In this document: piece after piece, positions 26,901 to 41,500 of the stretch
Numbering within the stretch: the stretch's first letter is position 1
How the letters are laid out: each line of letters begins with the position of its first letter
From: Diprion similis
Taxonomy: Eukaryota; Arthropoda; Insecta; Hymenoptera; Diprionidae
NCBI RefSeq assembly: GCF_021155765.1
Contig: NC_060112.1
Coordinates: forward strand, 2,976,001-3,040,000
Length of the DNA: 64,000 nt
Direction of reading: 5' to 3'
Position numbers and translations under genes: made by a program
Notes under the pieces: model-generated
The model's database searches: none
Seen by the model: only the letters and a program-made list of their open reading frames with translations
What the model was told of the DNA's origin: nothing

Positions 26901-29900
26901 TCGTGTCGAGCCAAACAAAACTGGGAGTGAGGATGAGACGAGAACCAAAACCGTGAAATGAACAGAGTCGTTAATCTACATGTAAGCACATAATGTACAT
27001 AATAGACACGAATGCAAAGTATGCAACACCAACGATTTATGGTGTGAAATGCACCATGAACGAACTTTCGAAAAGGTATAATAATACGAATACCGACATG
27101 ACGTGGCGATTATCAGTCGATGTACTGACCGGTTATCGAATTCAGGGTAGAACTCCGCTGTTTCGGCTCGTCGAATTCGAGGTTTAGGGGCGTCACGTCT
27201 TGCCCGGCTTTGTCGGTGCTGAACTCCAGGATCCCGTGACCGCTGCCTCTGTCACTGTGGCAATGAAAAATTGTTGTCCATGTCACCCTTCGTCTCACTT
27301 TTTTGCATGTTTTTACTTACTATTCTTCCTGGTCGTCCTGCAGCGAGTCCTGACGCCCCGTGGGAACCAGGTTTGATCCCGGCGGCGCTCCTCCGCCACC
27401 TCCTGGACCTCGACGGTACCTCGGAGGCCGAAAAGCGAATCGCCTCGCGTCGACGTCCACGTCGGTTGGCGTGCTGACCGGAAATCGAGCCGACATTGGA
27501 TCCACTCCAGCTTGTTCCTCCTGTTTGTAAACAAGTGTTATTAGGCCGGTTATTCCACGATTCGCATTCTGTACTTTAACTCTAAACACGTCACACAACA
27601 TTAACAACACCAGATGTAACTGGAATTGTCCAGCAGTCGTTCAACGAATAAACGAGTCTCTGGTACACCCGGAACTTCGAGGGAATTTGAATGTCATCAT
27701 TCGTTTAACACCCTGATTAGCTATCGCAATGAGCTTACGATTAGAAAACAATACTCACATCACGCATGTTGAACGTGATTTCAAGGTTGGTGCTGAAGTG
27801 GTTTGCGAACTCCGGATAGAGCGCCAGGACATCGAGCAGATCGTCTCGATGTATCTTGTGGAGGTCACAGTAGGTCAGGGCGCGTACGTTGCAGGATGAC
27901 TTTCCGACGGTTGGGTAAATGCATGGATTCTCGCCGAATATGTCGTCCTTGCCGAGGATCGCCATGACTATGTCGTCCTTCAGTATCTCGATGCTACCTC
28001 GCGATATGAAGTAGAGCGAGGTGAGCACGTCTCCTCGGTGAACAAGCGTGTCTCCTGGAGGTGCGTGCGTGGTTTTGAACTTCAGGGACAAGGCTCTGGA
28101 AAGTTTATAAATATTTTTTTTGTGGTGAAAAGTCCACTTCTTGTGCGGTAAAAGTCGGTATAGTTAAAACAATAGAAAGAAACCATCCATTGCAAAAATA
28201 TCCAGCAATGATAGTTGCTCCAGTAACAGTGAATTATCTCTATCATGAATCAAATAGGAGGTAAAACATTTTCTCAAAGTCGATGGTGCTAAGTCTTGAC
28301 TTCATGCGTGGCACGTATTTGCTCGTAATAATTTATATCGCATAGTTGAGACATCCTTTCATCCGTGTATCCACCAAGAACGTGAATAACATTTCCATAG
28401 ATCTTAGCAATCGGTATTCGTCTCCGTTCCTGATCTTTTATTCAGACCACGGGTTTCGCTTGTCAAGACTTAAACTCACCTGAGACAGCCTTGACTCGCT
28501 CCTTCGAATGCTGTGCAATTGCTGAGCAGGTTCCTGTTCAAATGAAGGCAAATGTCCGCCTGTAAACACTCGGGGAACCCCTTCAGCACGCTGTTCATGT
28601 CGATGCCGTTCGTGTAGGTCCAGGCATGCTGGAAGTACTCCTCGAGCCTTTGCCGAAGAGGGTTGGGTATCTGGTGGAACTTTATGAACTCTCTCACCCT
28701 CAGCATCTGCGTGTGGTACCGAGCCGTCCCGCTGTAGAGCCTCTGGATAATCGCCGAAACGTTTCCGAATATACTCGCGTACATCAGAGCTGAAATTCGA
28801 GGATGTTGATCGATGGTATGACTTAAGGTGCTTATCAAGACGCGTTGTACACCTCGAAAACGCGGGGATGCAAAACTCCTATACCGCTCAAGCGATCAGA
28901 GTGAAACTTAGGCAATTAATGCCTCATTTTGGCAAAAAGTGGAGCATCTTTTTACTTTTTCAAAATTTGGAACAAAATTTTACAGATTGGTTACCACCCA
29001 CAGAAATTGGCCAAATTTTCACAGTTGCACTGAATGGATCGAACTATCCGGTATGATGCCACTCGGCGGTGATGAAACACACATTTTGAGCACAGTTCCA
29101 TGAAATTTGATGGTGAAATGACGAAATAGCAGCTGATCTGGTTTTCGATTATGAAGAACACCGAAATCTCATTTTGGCGATATTTGTTACCGATCTTTCA
29201 CGCATGCCGGTAATTTTTTACCGACATTACACGCATACATTAACGGCAGGCGCGTAATGTAATTTTTTGGAAAAATTAAAAAGATGCTCCACTTTTTATC
29301 AAAATAAGGCATTAATTGCCGAAGTTTCACTCTGATCGCTTGAGCGCTACAGGAGTTTTGAATCCCCGCGTTTTCGATGTGTACAACGCGTCTTTACAAG
29401 CACCTTAAACGCCGCGGAATCGTGACTGTACATGACAATAACATAAATGGTTTCTTGGTTTTAGGGTCACTTCAGGTTCACATGTATGCGTGACACTGAA
29501 TTTGTTCGGGTTCCGAAGAGATAATCTACGTCAAGATGATATTATAGTTATAAATTGTTCCTTCCTTGTTTCCGTCCGCATTTCTGTCTACGAAGCTATA
29601 TGTATAATGTAGATAATATTATAGGGTTGTAGGTGAGGCTGCGGGATGATTTATGACTTCTAATTTGTTTTCCGTTATATCTTTTCTTTTTTAACATTTA
29701 ATCTCTCGCCGCTCCCTCATTTTAAAACTGTGTGGGTAAACATATTATACAAAAATGCTCATCGATCGCTGCAGACATACAAAATCCTGAAACTCCAACT
29801 CACATCCTATCAGCATTACGATTATGGTGAATATTTTTTCGGCGTCCGTATTTGGCGCGACGTTTCCAAAACCGACCGAAGTCAAGCTGCTGAACGTGAA

Positions 29901-32786
29901 GTACAACGCTGTCACGTATCGGCTCTGTAAAAGAAAGAAAAAAAAAGAAATTATAACAACGGTTCAACTTCAAGCTCACAATGTTGACTGTCATACTCAA
30001 CCATTTACCTTTATACTCGGACCGCCAGTGTCATTTAAGTGATAAAATTGGTGGGTGTCATTCGCCAGTATATCCAGCCAGCCAACTTTACTTTTAAGCG
30101 ATGACCTCTCCGCGTTTCCGATGGCGTACCTGAAAACGGATTCGATCTCAAAATATTCGATTTTTGGTAAATTTCGAAAAACGAGACCTGTACCAATTTT
30201 TTTTTTTTTGTTGTTTATAATATTCGTTCACATAACTTTATAGGTTGATTGGCCAAGAATAGTAGTTCTGATTTGTATGTTTTCAATGAGGTTCCCGTAC
30301 CTCATGTAAAATGTCGCTTATTTTGACTATTACCCACGCTTACGCATCACTAATGTTAAAAAGCCACTGACAGTTTCGAATACGACAAGGAATATCTGAA
30401 ATAAGTTTTACTTCACGCAAGAATAATGCCAGAAATTGTATTCCTGCAATTCAGTTATCACTTATTGTAGGAATATATTTCCTGGCGCTATCCTAATACG
30501 AAATAAACAAGTTTATGGATGATTTTGTCCTACATCGCGTGTAGAATATCGCTGTCTGTAGCTTTTTTGCGTTAGTGATGCGTAAGCGTGTTAGGTAACA
30601 GTGAAAATAAGTGACGATTCGCTCGGTCGGTAAAGACTGACTTATAGCATCCTCTTAAGGATAAAATAATTCATCAAATACTCAAGAGTATTTACGACTA
30701 TTTTGTTACACAAAGATATTAATTTAAAAGCACCGATTTTTGGCCAATCAACGTCATTTAGCACATTTCTTTCTGCATCCCTCGTTTTTCCAACAAGCTT
30801 ATTCGGACAAGAAGAAAATATGTAAATCAACGAATAACGGAAAACAATTTCCTTCTCACCAGATGCAGGCAAGCCAGTGAGCAATGAGAGCGAACGATGC
30901 CATTAGGAGAAGAAGCACCGCAGCGCCATATTCGCTGTAACGATCGATCTTCCTTGCCACCCTTACTAATCGTAACAATCTGGCAGCTTTTAACAAACCA
31001 ATCAGAGTAGTCGTCTGCAATAAAATGGTAAGATTTCCCGTTTTTGGTAATGCTTTTTTCCTTGCTCCATTTATATTTGATAATTTTTTTTTTTTTTTTT
31101 TTTTTCTTCATATCAATTGATTTGTTTATCTGTCTGACCTGGTCTCATATTTCCTTTCTATTTTTACGCACTTTTCCAATCTCGATTCCCGGATGTATTT
31201 TACACGTCTATAATGAATAATGGCGTTAATATTTTTTTGAGATCTCAGAGGATCGATTGAATGTATTTCGCGTTGAAACAATGACAATGAAAATCATTTT
31301 TTATCCTTCGTTTGGAAAAAAATTTCAAATCGTTCCGTTCTTTCGCGTTTTATAATTTTTAACACCGTCTTTTTCGACAAGTGAAGATGATAAGAAATCG
31401 AACGAATCGAAAAGTTGACGAGAGACGTGTTTGCAGAATCACGCGATAATTCGCAACGCGTTCGCGGTCGTTAGAATAAATGAAAAATGAGGGTAAAGTG
31501 AAGGAAGAAATTGTTCTTTTCACTAAATCGAATTAAAACGATTACGAGATTGAAATACATCGCGCGCGATTTACGTTGTTGAATTGATTGCAGGTATATG
31601 TTTCTTTTTTTTTTTTTTTTTTTTTTCTAGGATTCGGTGATGAAGGTATAGAAATAGATGTGCGGGAACTCGCCGAATTATAAATATGACGATGCATGAT
31701 ATACAAATGTGCGATAAATATTTCTTTTTTTCTTCGATGATTTTTTTTCTCTATGAGACGAATGATTTTCTACATTGTCTAAGGGAAAGTGAAACGATGA
31801 ATGAATGAATGAATGAATGAATGAATGAATGAATTAATGAAGAGTGAATGATGAATCAATGGCATAGTGAATGAATATTCGTATATCTATATGATATATA
31901 CATACTGTACATATATTGTACCTACTACATTATGTATAGGTATATACAACGAATTACAAGCATGCATTGCGTGTTTTTTTTATCGTGGCATTACCAAATA
32001 TATAAAACAGAATTGAAAAAGAGAAACAAAGAACAGAAGGCTGAATAAACATAAAGATAAAAAAAAAATATGTATCAATAACGATAATAAGAAGAACAGG
32101 AAGGAAGAATAGAAATATTCTCACAAATGACTCAAACCTCGAGATTTTCTTTAGGTCATATGACATAAATCGAAAGGCAATAAAAATTAGAGAAAAAAAA
32201 AAAAATATATATATTTATTGAAAAGAAATTAAGAAAACTGGTAGCAAGATATCAAGTTTAATATCAAAATTGTGTGATGTACTGGATCATACGTGTGACG
32301 AGAAAATAATTATTAAATTAAAAAAACAAAACCGTAAAAGAAAGTAGAAAAAAAAAAAAAAAAGTAAATAACCGAATACAATTTATTATAGGCAAGGGTA
32401 AAAGTATAATATATGGTGAAATAATAATATCGATAATAATAATAGTAATAATAATAATAATAATATATTATTATTATATATACGTATATACGTATTACGT
32501 ATAAGCGATATATATAAGCCCAAAAATGATGTAAGGTATAGTGAATGTTGCATGGCAAAGCGATCGCATTTGTGCGAAAAAACACACGCGCACGCAAATG
32601 CACACACTAAAGAGAAATAAAAAGCGGAAATTGGAGAAACGATATAAATTTAAGAAACAAAATTTATTTAAAATAAATCAGTGAGTAGAAAATGAAAATG
32701 AAATTTTAATGTGCACACACACACACGCACACACGCACACAATTGCATACGAAGCTTGCAACGTAAGCGTATACGATACGACAACA

Positions 32787-32832
<46 letters not shown>

Positions 32833-35529
32833 TAGTTATAGTAATAATGGAACAAAAATTATAGTATGTGATAATAATTGCAAAAAAAACAAAATGAAGT
32901 GAATATTAAAAAATAAGAGTGAGTATGTACCATATTCATATATATATATATGATATATTATATATATATATAAAGTATGTTACGCAATCAGGTGTTCAGA
33001 AAAGTGACGCGTATAATATATTGAGAATGGAAGAAAAAAAAAAAATCGGTTGTTATTTCTGTTATTATTATTATTGTTGTTGTTGTTGTTGTTGCGATTA
33101 TTATTATTATTATCATCATTATCATTATTGTTGGTTTTGTTGTTGTTGTTATTGTTATTATCATCGTTAGATGTTACTACATAAATGCAAAGAAATCGCT
33201 AGAGAAAGAAAAAAATAAATGTATTAAAGAAAAAAAAAAGAAAAAAAAATCATAAGATATCGGTGATAAAAAACCGATCGAATCAATTAATAATTATTAT
33301 TAATATTGTAAAAAAAAAAAAATTTAGACAAATTTAAAAAGCTTACGTACAATTTGAACCTCGCGCTGTACTCTTTCCGGACTTGTGTTTTTTTATTGTA
33401 CATATCAGGGTATTCGTGTGAAGTTTGTACGTATGTTATTTATACTGTTCATACTGATCGTATATTATGTTTCTCTTCTCTTTTTCGGTCTTCGTATAAC
33501 GTGCGTTCTCGTTTGTTTGTACGTTTTTCTGTTCTAAGTTTTGTTGTGTGTGTGTGTGTGTGTGTGTACATGGGTTTGTGAGTAACGTGTAGTAAGAGTA
33601 TATGGATTTGAAATATTTTTGGAAAATTTACTTAGCGTCGTTGAAAGTCTTGAACGAACAAAAAAAAAAAAAAAAAAAAAAAAACACACAAACAAAAAAA
33701 AACTGCAATCTATAATTAGAATTTACTTATTTTTTTTTTTTTTCATATTTTTTCTCTCCATGGTCAATTCATGCGCAACATCGTCGAACTTCTTTTAAGA
33801 TTCTACTCGATATAACGAGCAGAATTTCATTAATTCCCTCATTTTTTCAACGCCTCGTATATATAGAGATGTATAAAGATCTTTTTCTCTGGAGGGTTTG
33901 AACGCGATCAGTTCGTAATGATTATTGAAAATAACGAATATTTTTTAATTGTTTTTCACAATTTTTTTTTTTTACATTACATTCAGTATATAAATATTTG
34001 CACAATTTTTAGTGTCGATCGATTAATCGAAGGACAGTTAATTGATTAACTGTAAGTAATCATACGACCACGAGAGTTGAATCGGAAGACAAAGTAACCT
34101 TTTAAAATCATTGTGAAATTTTTTTTTTTTATCGTCATATTATGCGGGCATTGCGTATTTAAATAAGGGCAGGTATGTCAATCGTAAACGACGTATTACG
34201 TGTCATATCTTACAGGTATTATTGTTGTGTGCTGATTAAACAATTATAAGTGAAAATGATTTTGCGCTTTTTTTTTTTTTTTCTTGAAATAAGGCGTTCT
34301 GTTGTGCAATGTTTTTTTTTTCTTTTTTTTTTTTTTTTTTAAACGACTTGATCTCATCTGTTGTATGAATTTTTTTCAACACCGGAATCATATACAAACC
34401 ATGCTGCAGATCGCCACCACACACGCGATAATTATAATAATCAATTAGGTTAATAATTGTAATATATCTTTAACCGTTAATAATTGAAAAGAAAAAAAAG
34501 GTAAGAAAAAAGAGAAGAAAAAAAAAAAAAAAATTATCAAGTTTCTTCTCGCCCTGGTCAATATTTCGTTTTTACATTTTACATTTGATCTCTGAGTAAA
34601 TGAAAGTAAGGAAAAAGAAAAAAGAAAAGACAAACACACCACGAAAAAAAGAAAACGAAAAACCAAAACAATCTATTCTATTTATCTATATACAGAGTGA
34701 TTATCTAACGACCGAACGGTCTGTCGTCTGCTAGATTGGAATGCGCACGCGCTAAAATTGGAGAGCAGTTGTTTTTCTCAGAGTGGCCAACCGTCATAAA
34801 TTCAGGTGAAAAGTTGCCGCGATATATGAAACGTGACAAATTTTTACAGCTGTCCGTATCGAGCACAACTACCAGCGAGAAGTGTGAAAATTTTTAAAGT
34901 TACCTTCGTGACGGTTGGTCACCCTGGCAAACAACTGCTCCTGGATTTTAGCGCATGCGCATTACATTGTGCCAGACAACGGACCACTCGGCCGTTAGAT
35001 AATCACTCTGTATATGCCTATGTAAGTATGGATACGTTTATACGTGTATAAAATACCAATTTCATGTAGATGGTTGTTTTTTTTTTCAAAATTTGCCGAT
35101 TTTTCAAAAATTGGACTTTGCGATGGTATAGAAAATCGATGAAAATATCGACGAGAAAAAAAAATAAAAAAAAAAAAAAAAAAAAAAAAAAAATGAAAGA
35201 GCGTTTTCAGTAAAAATCCAATCCAATCCGTCGTTTGTGTTAAAGAAATCCTATATTGTATAATAATGCATATTTTAATCGTGTGGTCATGCAAATAACA
35301 TGGCAAATACGTGATTGCAAAAAATCGAGGAAAGAAAGAAAATCATAGAAAGAAAGGTTCAGCTTTCAGTTCATCGCGCAGGATAAAAGAAAACGAGAAA
35401 AACTCGAAAAAATTTGCCAAAAATTGGCAATTCGATTCTGATATTAAGCATGTTACAATAAATACGTATTTTTACGTATATTTTATACGTGTATACAATA
35501 TGTATATGTAGAGTATGTATATGTATATA

Positions 35530-35566
<37 letters not shown>

Positions 35567-38500
35567 TAATTTGTTAACAATTTCTATATATCGTTGTGTA
35601 ATATCTCGTGTTTTAAAGTTATAGGTATGTACAGATATTGTCAATACCTACGTTTGAACCCCTCGGTCTTTGACGTTGGTAATTCGCAGTCGAGTGAGAC
35701 ATACCTGCCCCCCCGTAAAGCGCGTCCTCGTTAGAATTCTTAAAAGAAGTTTATAACAGGCGAAATTATAAGGAGGAGAAAACGGCAATAATAACAATAA
35801 TAATGACGATTATAATAACAACAACAATATTTAACATATAGGAATAAACGAAACAATATATCATGTATATACTATATCTGTATATATATATATAATGCAA
35901 TATAACGATGTTAATGAAAAATTTTCAAACAAAATGGAATAATAATTGCAAGATAAGAGAAAAATACAACTTCGTATATATTATATCTGTTCGATCGTGT
36001 CGAGTATGTATACGTTGACGTACGTAAACTGGCATATGTATATATGTATATATATATATATATATATACATATTCGTATATTATATGAATATACATTGAT
36101 ATAATATAATATAATAACAGTAATAATATAGAATTGGATAATAGAATATAATAAAACGTGGGTGTACAGTGTAATTGTGTGAGTGTGTGTGATTGATAAA
36201 AATTGCCTTTTGTCAAAAAACTGTGCAAAATAGTATATTGATATGTAAGCAAATACATATATATACACATATACATACATATATACGTATATAGAAGTAT
36301 GCGTGTATATGTATACATACATATGTATATATATATATATATAAATATATATATAGAATAGGAAAAAGTTGTTCGCTAAACATTGTCTTGGAATCTGCGT
36401 TGTGATTTCTGCTGACTAACCTCATCCTTGTCCAAGCCGAGCTACGGAAAACCACTAATGTTAAATTTTCGTCACTTTTTGTTTTCACTTTTGTTAAATT
36501 TGTATTTGCAATTTTTTCTTTCTTTCTTTTTTTTTTTTTTTTTTTTCATATTTTTGTTTCTTTGCAATTATTTAATTTTATTTCGTATATTCGGTAAGTA
36601 ATTTTCGATTTGCTTTTTCTTTTTTCCTTCTCGTTTGTTTGGGATATCAAATTTTCATCATCAATTTGCTCCGGTCTCTTGTTCGTTTCTTTTCTCATTC
36701 TCTCTTTCTTTCACTTCTCCTTCTTTTTTTTTCTGCGCTCGCGGATTTCTATTCTTTTTTACCTTTTTTTTTTTATACTTGACATGTTACATTTGACACG
36801 GTATTTTGAACATCTTATGTAAAGACAAAAAAAAAAAAAAAAAAGCGTGATTGTTTTTCAGTACAATATATCGTTTATAAATACGTTTTGCAAATTTTCA
36901 ATGGTTTTCGAGAAAGAAGGGAAAAAAACAACGAAATTTTTTGCTATTAATCGCCGATTCTTAATGAACGGAATTGTCTTTTACAAACAAAAATAAAAAC
37001 AGATCGTTATAAATTTTACAAATTGTTGAATTCATTTATTATCGACGTTATATAAGTATTCGAAGGAGAGATGAAATCGTTTTCATGTTACAATAATATT
37101 TTGAACGAAATAGAGAAAGAGAGAAAGATGAAGAAAAAATGCAAAAATAAAAAATAGAATGACGTGTACGAATGAAATAATACGATAATATTATAAATGA
37201 ATTAATGAATTTCAGTACGAATATTTATAAAGTTCTAGGATATTACTGCGACATTATTAAATTTGTATTAATACCATGTTATATAATGTTTTACAGATAT
37301 ACGTACAAAATTAAAATGAAGTACAAAATTTCTTTTCCTTTCTCTCTCTTTCTCGTGCGTTATTATAAAATTTCTTTTTTCCTTCCTCCGAATTCTTCAC
37401 TTTTATTTAACTTCATTCTCTTCTGTTTTGACGATTTTTTTTTTTTTCTTTTTGTTCCTTTTTTTCTCTCTCATCGCTTCGGTAAACAACTATTATTATA
37501 TCTTCCAGTATTTATCTACAGGTACGACAATATTAGTAGCAGTAGTAGTAATAATAATAATAATGATAATAATGATAATAATAATGATAATGATAATAAT
37601 AATAACAACAATATAACAGCAACAATAGTGACAATAACAATTAATAATAATATAAATAATCTATCACGGGAAACACAAATCAGACAAAATATAAAGACAA
37701 TTTTCGGAGCAGAGAGCATTGACGATACGACAAAAAAAAAAATGAATTTGTTTTTTTCAAACAATTGTTCAATGATGCGGAATATTTCATATTTGAATCG
37801 GAACTGCGACATTCATATTTAAATGAATGAAAATTTGAAGAAAATAAAAAATAACACTGCTATCGATGATTAAACTAATGATGAGGTTTATTGTTGAATA
37901 CGAGGAAGAATAAAGACGACTGACGAAAGGAAGGAAAGAAAAGAAATTATTCCCTCATTTACATATATATATATACATATATAGACATATACATATATAT
38001 ATATATATATATATGCCTATAGACAGTATATAATGTTGTACACTCGTCCGGTAATTAATTTAGTATTCACTTTTCTCATTGAAACTATTAATCTCTAAGA
38101 AGTAGACGAAGACCAAGAAGGAGAAGAACAAGAAGAAGAATACGAACAAGGAGATTAATTATAAGATATAATAACGAATACGAGAATAAACGAAAGGAAA
38201 GAAAAAAAAAAGAAAACAACAACTAAGCGCCAATTCTGGTAAATATATATATTATTGTGATATTATAGACACATTTCCGATTTGACGTCTCGTTTATGTG
38301 GTAGTAAGAACAAAATATAATTAGAAAGGTACTAAAAAAAAAATTAAAAAAAAAAAAAAAAACAAAAAAAAAACAGAGTAGTAATGATAATACGATAATT
38401 CGAATAATAATGTGAAAATAGTATAACAAACTTAGGGTCTAACATCGATTATATAACGACGCATACGTACGTAACGTCGGATGAAAATTCGACAATTTCT

Positions 38501-41500
38501 TTCAGTGAAAAATTAAAAAAATTTTCGCCAACTTTTTATCACAGGAAGTTTCAGTATATTTTAGTCGTCTAGAAGAAGGTAAATAGAGAGAAAAGAAATG
38601 CGAGTTTTCATCCGACGAGGCACGCGCGATAGGGAGGGATAAAAGATATACCGAAGAAGAAGACGGAGAAGAAGAAGAAGAAGAAGAAGATTGTAAAATA
38701 TATGTAAAACAGATTCAAAAAAAAAAAAATTAAACGAAAGGGAAAAATGATGTGCGGGTTAAACGCGTCGAGTACGCCCGTAAAATTTTTTAAATTATTC
38801 ACAGTATCGTTTTTTTCCTCGTTTTTTCTTTTGCAAAGTTTTTCATGTACTTTCCGTTTCTCATGTAATTCATTAATACATATATTGATTGGATTTTTCG
38901 TAATTATACTTATGCTTATACTGATAAAATGTATTATCTTTGCTTTGAATCTTACCTCGTCCGTATTTGTGCCGAAGAATAGGAGGTCGAACGGTATCGC
39001 GGCGACCAGGTCGATTATGAACCAACCCTTTAGGTAGTGCACGGCGATTTTGCCAGGGTGCGAGACAACCTCGTCGTTCCTATTAACGAACGTTGTCCGA
39101 AAGTTTATCAGTATGTCGACGATGAAGGTGACGTCGACTGCGGGTGAAAAAGAGAAATCCAGGAAAAAAAATGAGAAAAAAAAAACAGAAAAACGATCGG
39201 AATATCATTCGACGTCGCAGATTATAAATCACCCTTAACTCTATTATCTCTTATGTATATATAATATATATATGTATAACATAGATTTATACTCGACTGT
39301 AAACTATATCTTTTCAATTTTCAACACCAAATTTCCTACAATTATACAGGATGTCTCAGCTCCAAGTGACCAAACTGATAGGGGTTATAGAGTAGCTCGA
39401 ACTGAGTAAATTAACTCAAAGAACATTTGGTCTCCGAAGTCGCATTCGCGAGATACGATCGGTTAAAAAGTCTCGCTAAGCGCCGGCATATAGGCAACCG
39501 AGCACACTCAGCGCCGGCATGTAGGCAACCGAGTACACAGCAGGCAACGGTTAGCGGTCTTGTTGATGCGCGATTGTCTACTGATGCGAAATATAACGCT
39601 TTCAAATTCGCAAATTTCCAACGAAAACTTTCTTGACATTGAATTTCAAACTCAACAAATCAGGACCTGCGAAAGAAATAGCCTTGTCATTTATGCACGT
39701 TGAGCTGTGTACTCGGTTGCCTACATGCCGGCGCTTAGTGTGCTCGATTGCCTACATGCCGGCGCTTAGCGGGATCCTTTTAACCGGTCATATCTCGCGA
39801 ACGCGACTTCGGAAACCATATGTTCTTTGGGTTAATTTACTCAGTTCGACGTCCTCTTTAACCCCTATTAGTTTGGTCACTTGGAGCCGAGACACGCGTA
39901 TACCTACTTTGCTCGGTGGTTGACGAAAAGTAGATTTCTTGCACTTAAAATCGTGCATCATGATCTTGCTTAACTTATAAGTCGCCCATGTTTCTCTTAT
40001 GCACGTGAGGAATACACGGTTCAAGTTTCGTGCGAATAAAAGAGGTGCCTTTTGTGTACGAGCTTAGAAGATAATTGTTGTATCATCGGGGTCTGTAGAG
40101 TTACTTTGATTATAATTGTCACGCCAAAGTTAAGTCTTATCTAATTTTTCTAATCAGTCTCTAGAAAGTTGAGTCAATGTTATTGGTGGCCATCGTTTTC
40201 TACTTTTCGTCGACCAGTCGAGCCTCCCCCCTCAGACTTCATAATTTCATTTTACGTAAAACCGAGTTCTCACCGATCAGGTCGATCACGACGATGGGGT
40301 TGCTCGTGTAGTTTTTGCTCTTCTTTGTGTAGTCGGGCTCGGAAAGCAAGAAGGCAGCAACGTACGGCGTGAATATAGCCGTGTACATCACGAGGAGAAG
40401 TATCAACCAGTCCCACACCGCCTTGAACGGTGAGTAATGGAGTATCGTCCATTTGTGGATGCGGGGCGACTGTAATTTGTACTCCGGAAGTACGTCGGCA
40501 CCGAGGGAGAGCACCTAAAACAAAAATGAAGAATGATCGACACTTCGTCCCTTTTCAGTCGCGTCGGCCCGCCTGCCGATCTCAGTAAGCCAAAAACCGC
40601 GCCTTTCCAACCACGTGTGGAAAAGTTCCTTACCATTGCACCTCAACGACTGTTGTAATTTGCTGTTTCAGAACCCGTTCGAATTCCTAGTGAAATAGTG
40701 GAAACAGCGTCTAAAATCTAACTTCCGCAAGGGTAAAGGACTGCGGTTGTACTCTATGCAATATTAGACATTACCTGATGCACCCTACATCGGAGCTCAG
40801 GTATAATTCTGAGGGTGCAAATTAATTCTCTTGGAGATAAAAAAACATTTCCAAGTAAATTATATATTCGGAAGAAAACGAACGGTTCGTTTGGCGAATC
40901 GATTCTCCGTCCGTGGAAGAAAACGGACACATACCGGTGTGAGTGTGCAAAGTATGCTATATCCAACGGTATCCATACAGTCAGAGGTATAACGATCAGA
41001 ATGCGAAATCGATCTTCGTCTATAAGTTTACATCGGTGTTACACCGCGCGTATGGACAGGTGGAGATATTTATAGAGACGAAGATACAATGGTGCGGATA
41101 ATTTACGAGTCATTTTCAAACTGAGGAGGGTAATAAAAACGCGTTCAGCAGACGCTTTTCTCTTTTCCTGCCGAAAGCTTCTGCGCCGTATAACGTAAGT
41201 GAACTTCTTATATTCTCAGAGCTCGCAGACGAAAAACATGTGTCGAGATAGAATTCTCAGCGTGTGGCAAAGCTCTGGTTCTCGATGTGCGAGGCTAGAC
41301 GAATCGAGATTGCAGAGGCGAACCAAAGCGGGTTAAAGAACACGCGAAAGAGAATCCCGACCCTTCAACGGGGCGGCTAAACTCGTACTGAAAGCCGAAG
41401 GGTGCAGCCTTGTAATCATATTCCAAACCGACAGTCAGGATCCGCCCTTCCCCATTTCGTTTTGCAAGTATAATGGAGTAGAAGGAGTAACAGGAACCAT

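Noticed and set aside
28868..29056. Short plus-strand frame resembling one at 54400-54663
   Set aside because: The protein-level similarity comes from shared MITE arm DNA, not from a gene.
37205..37822. 205-codon plus-strand open frame
   Set aside because: Built from Phe/Leu-rich T tracts followed by a poly-Asn run from an AAT/GAT microsatellite; no domain.
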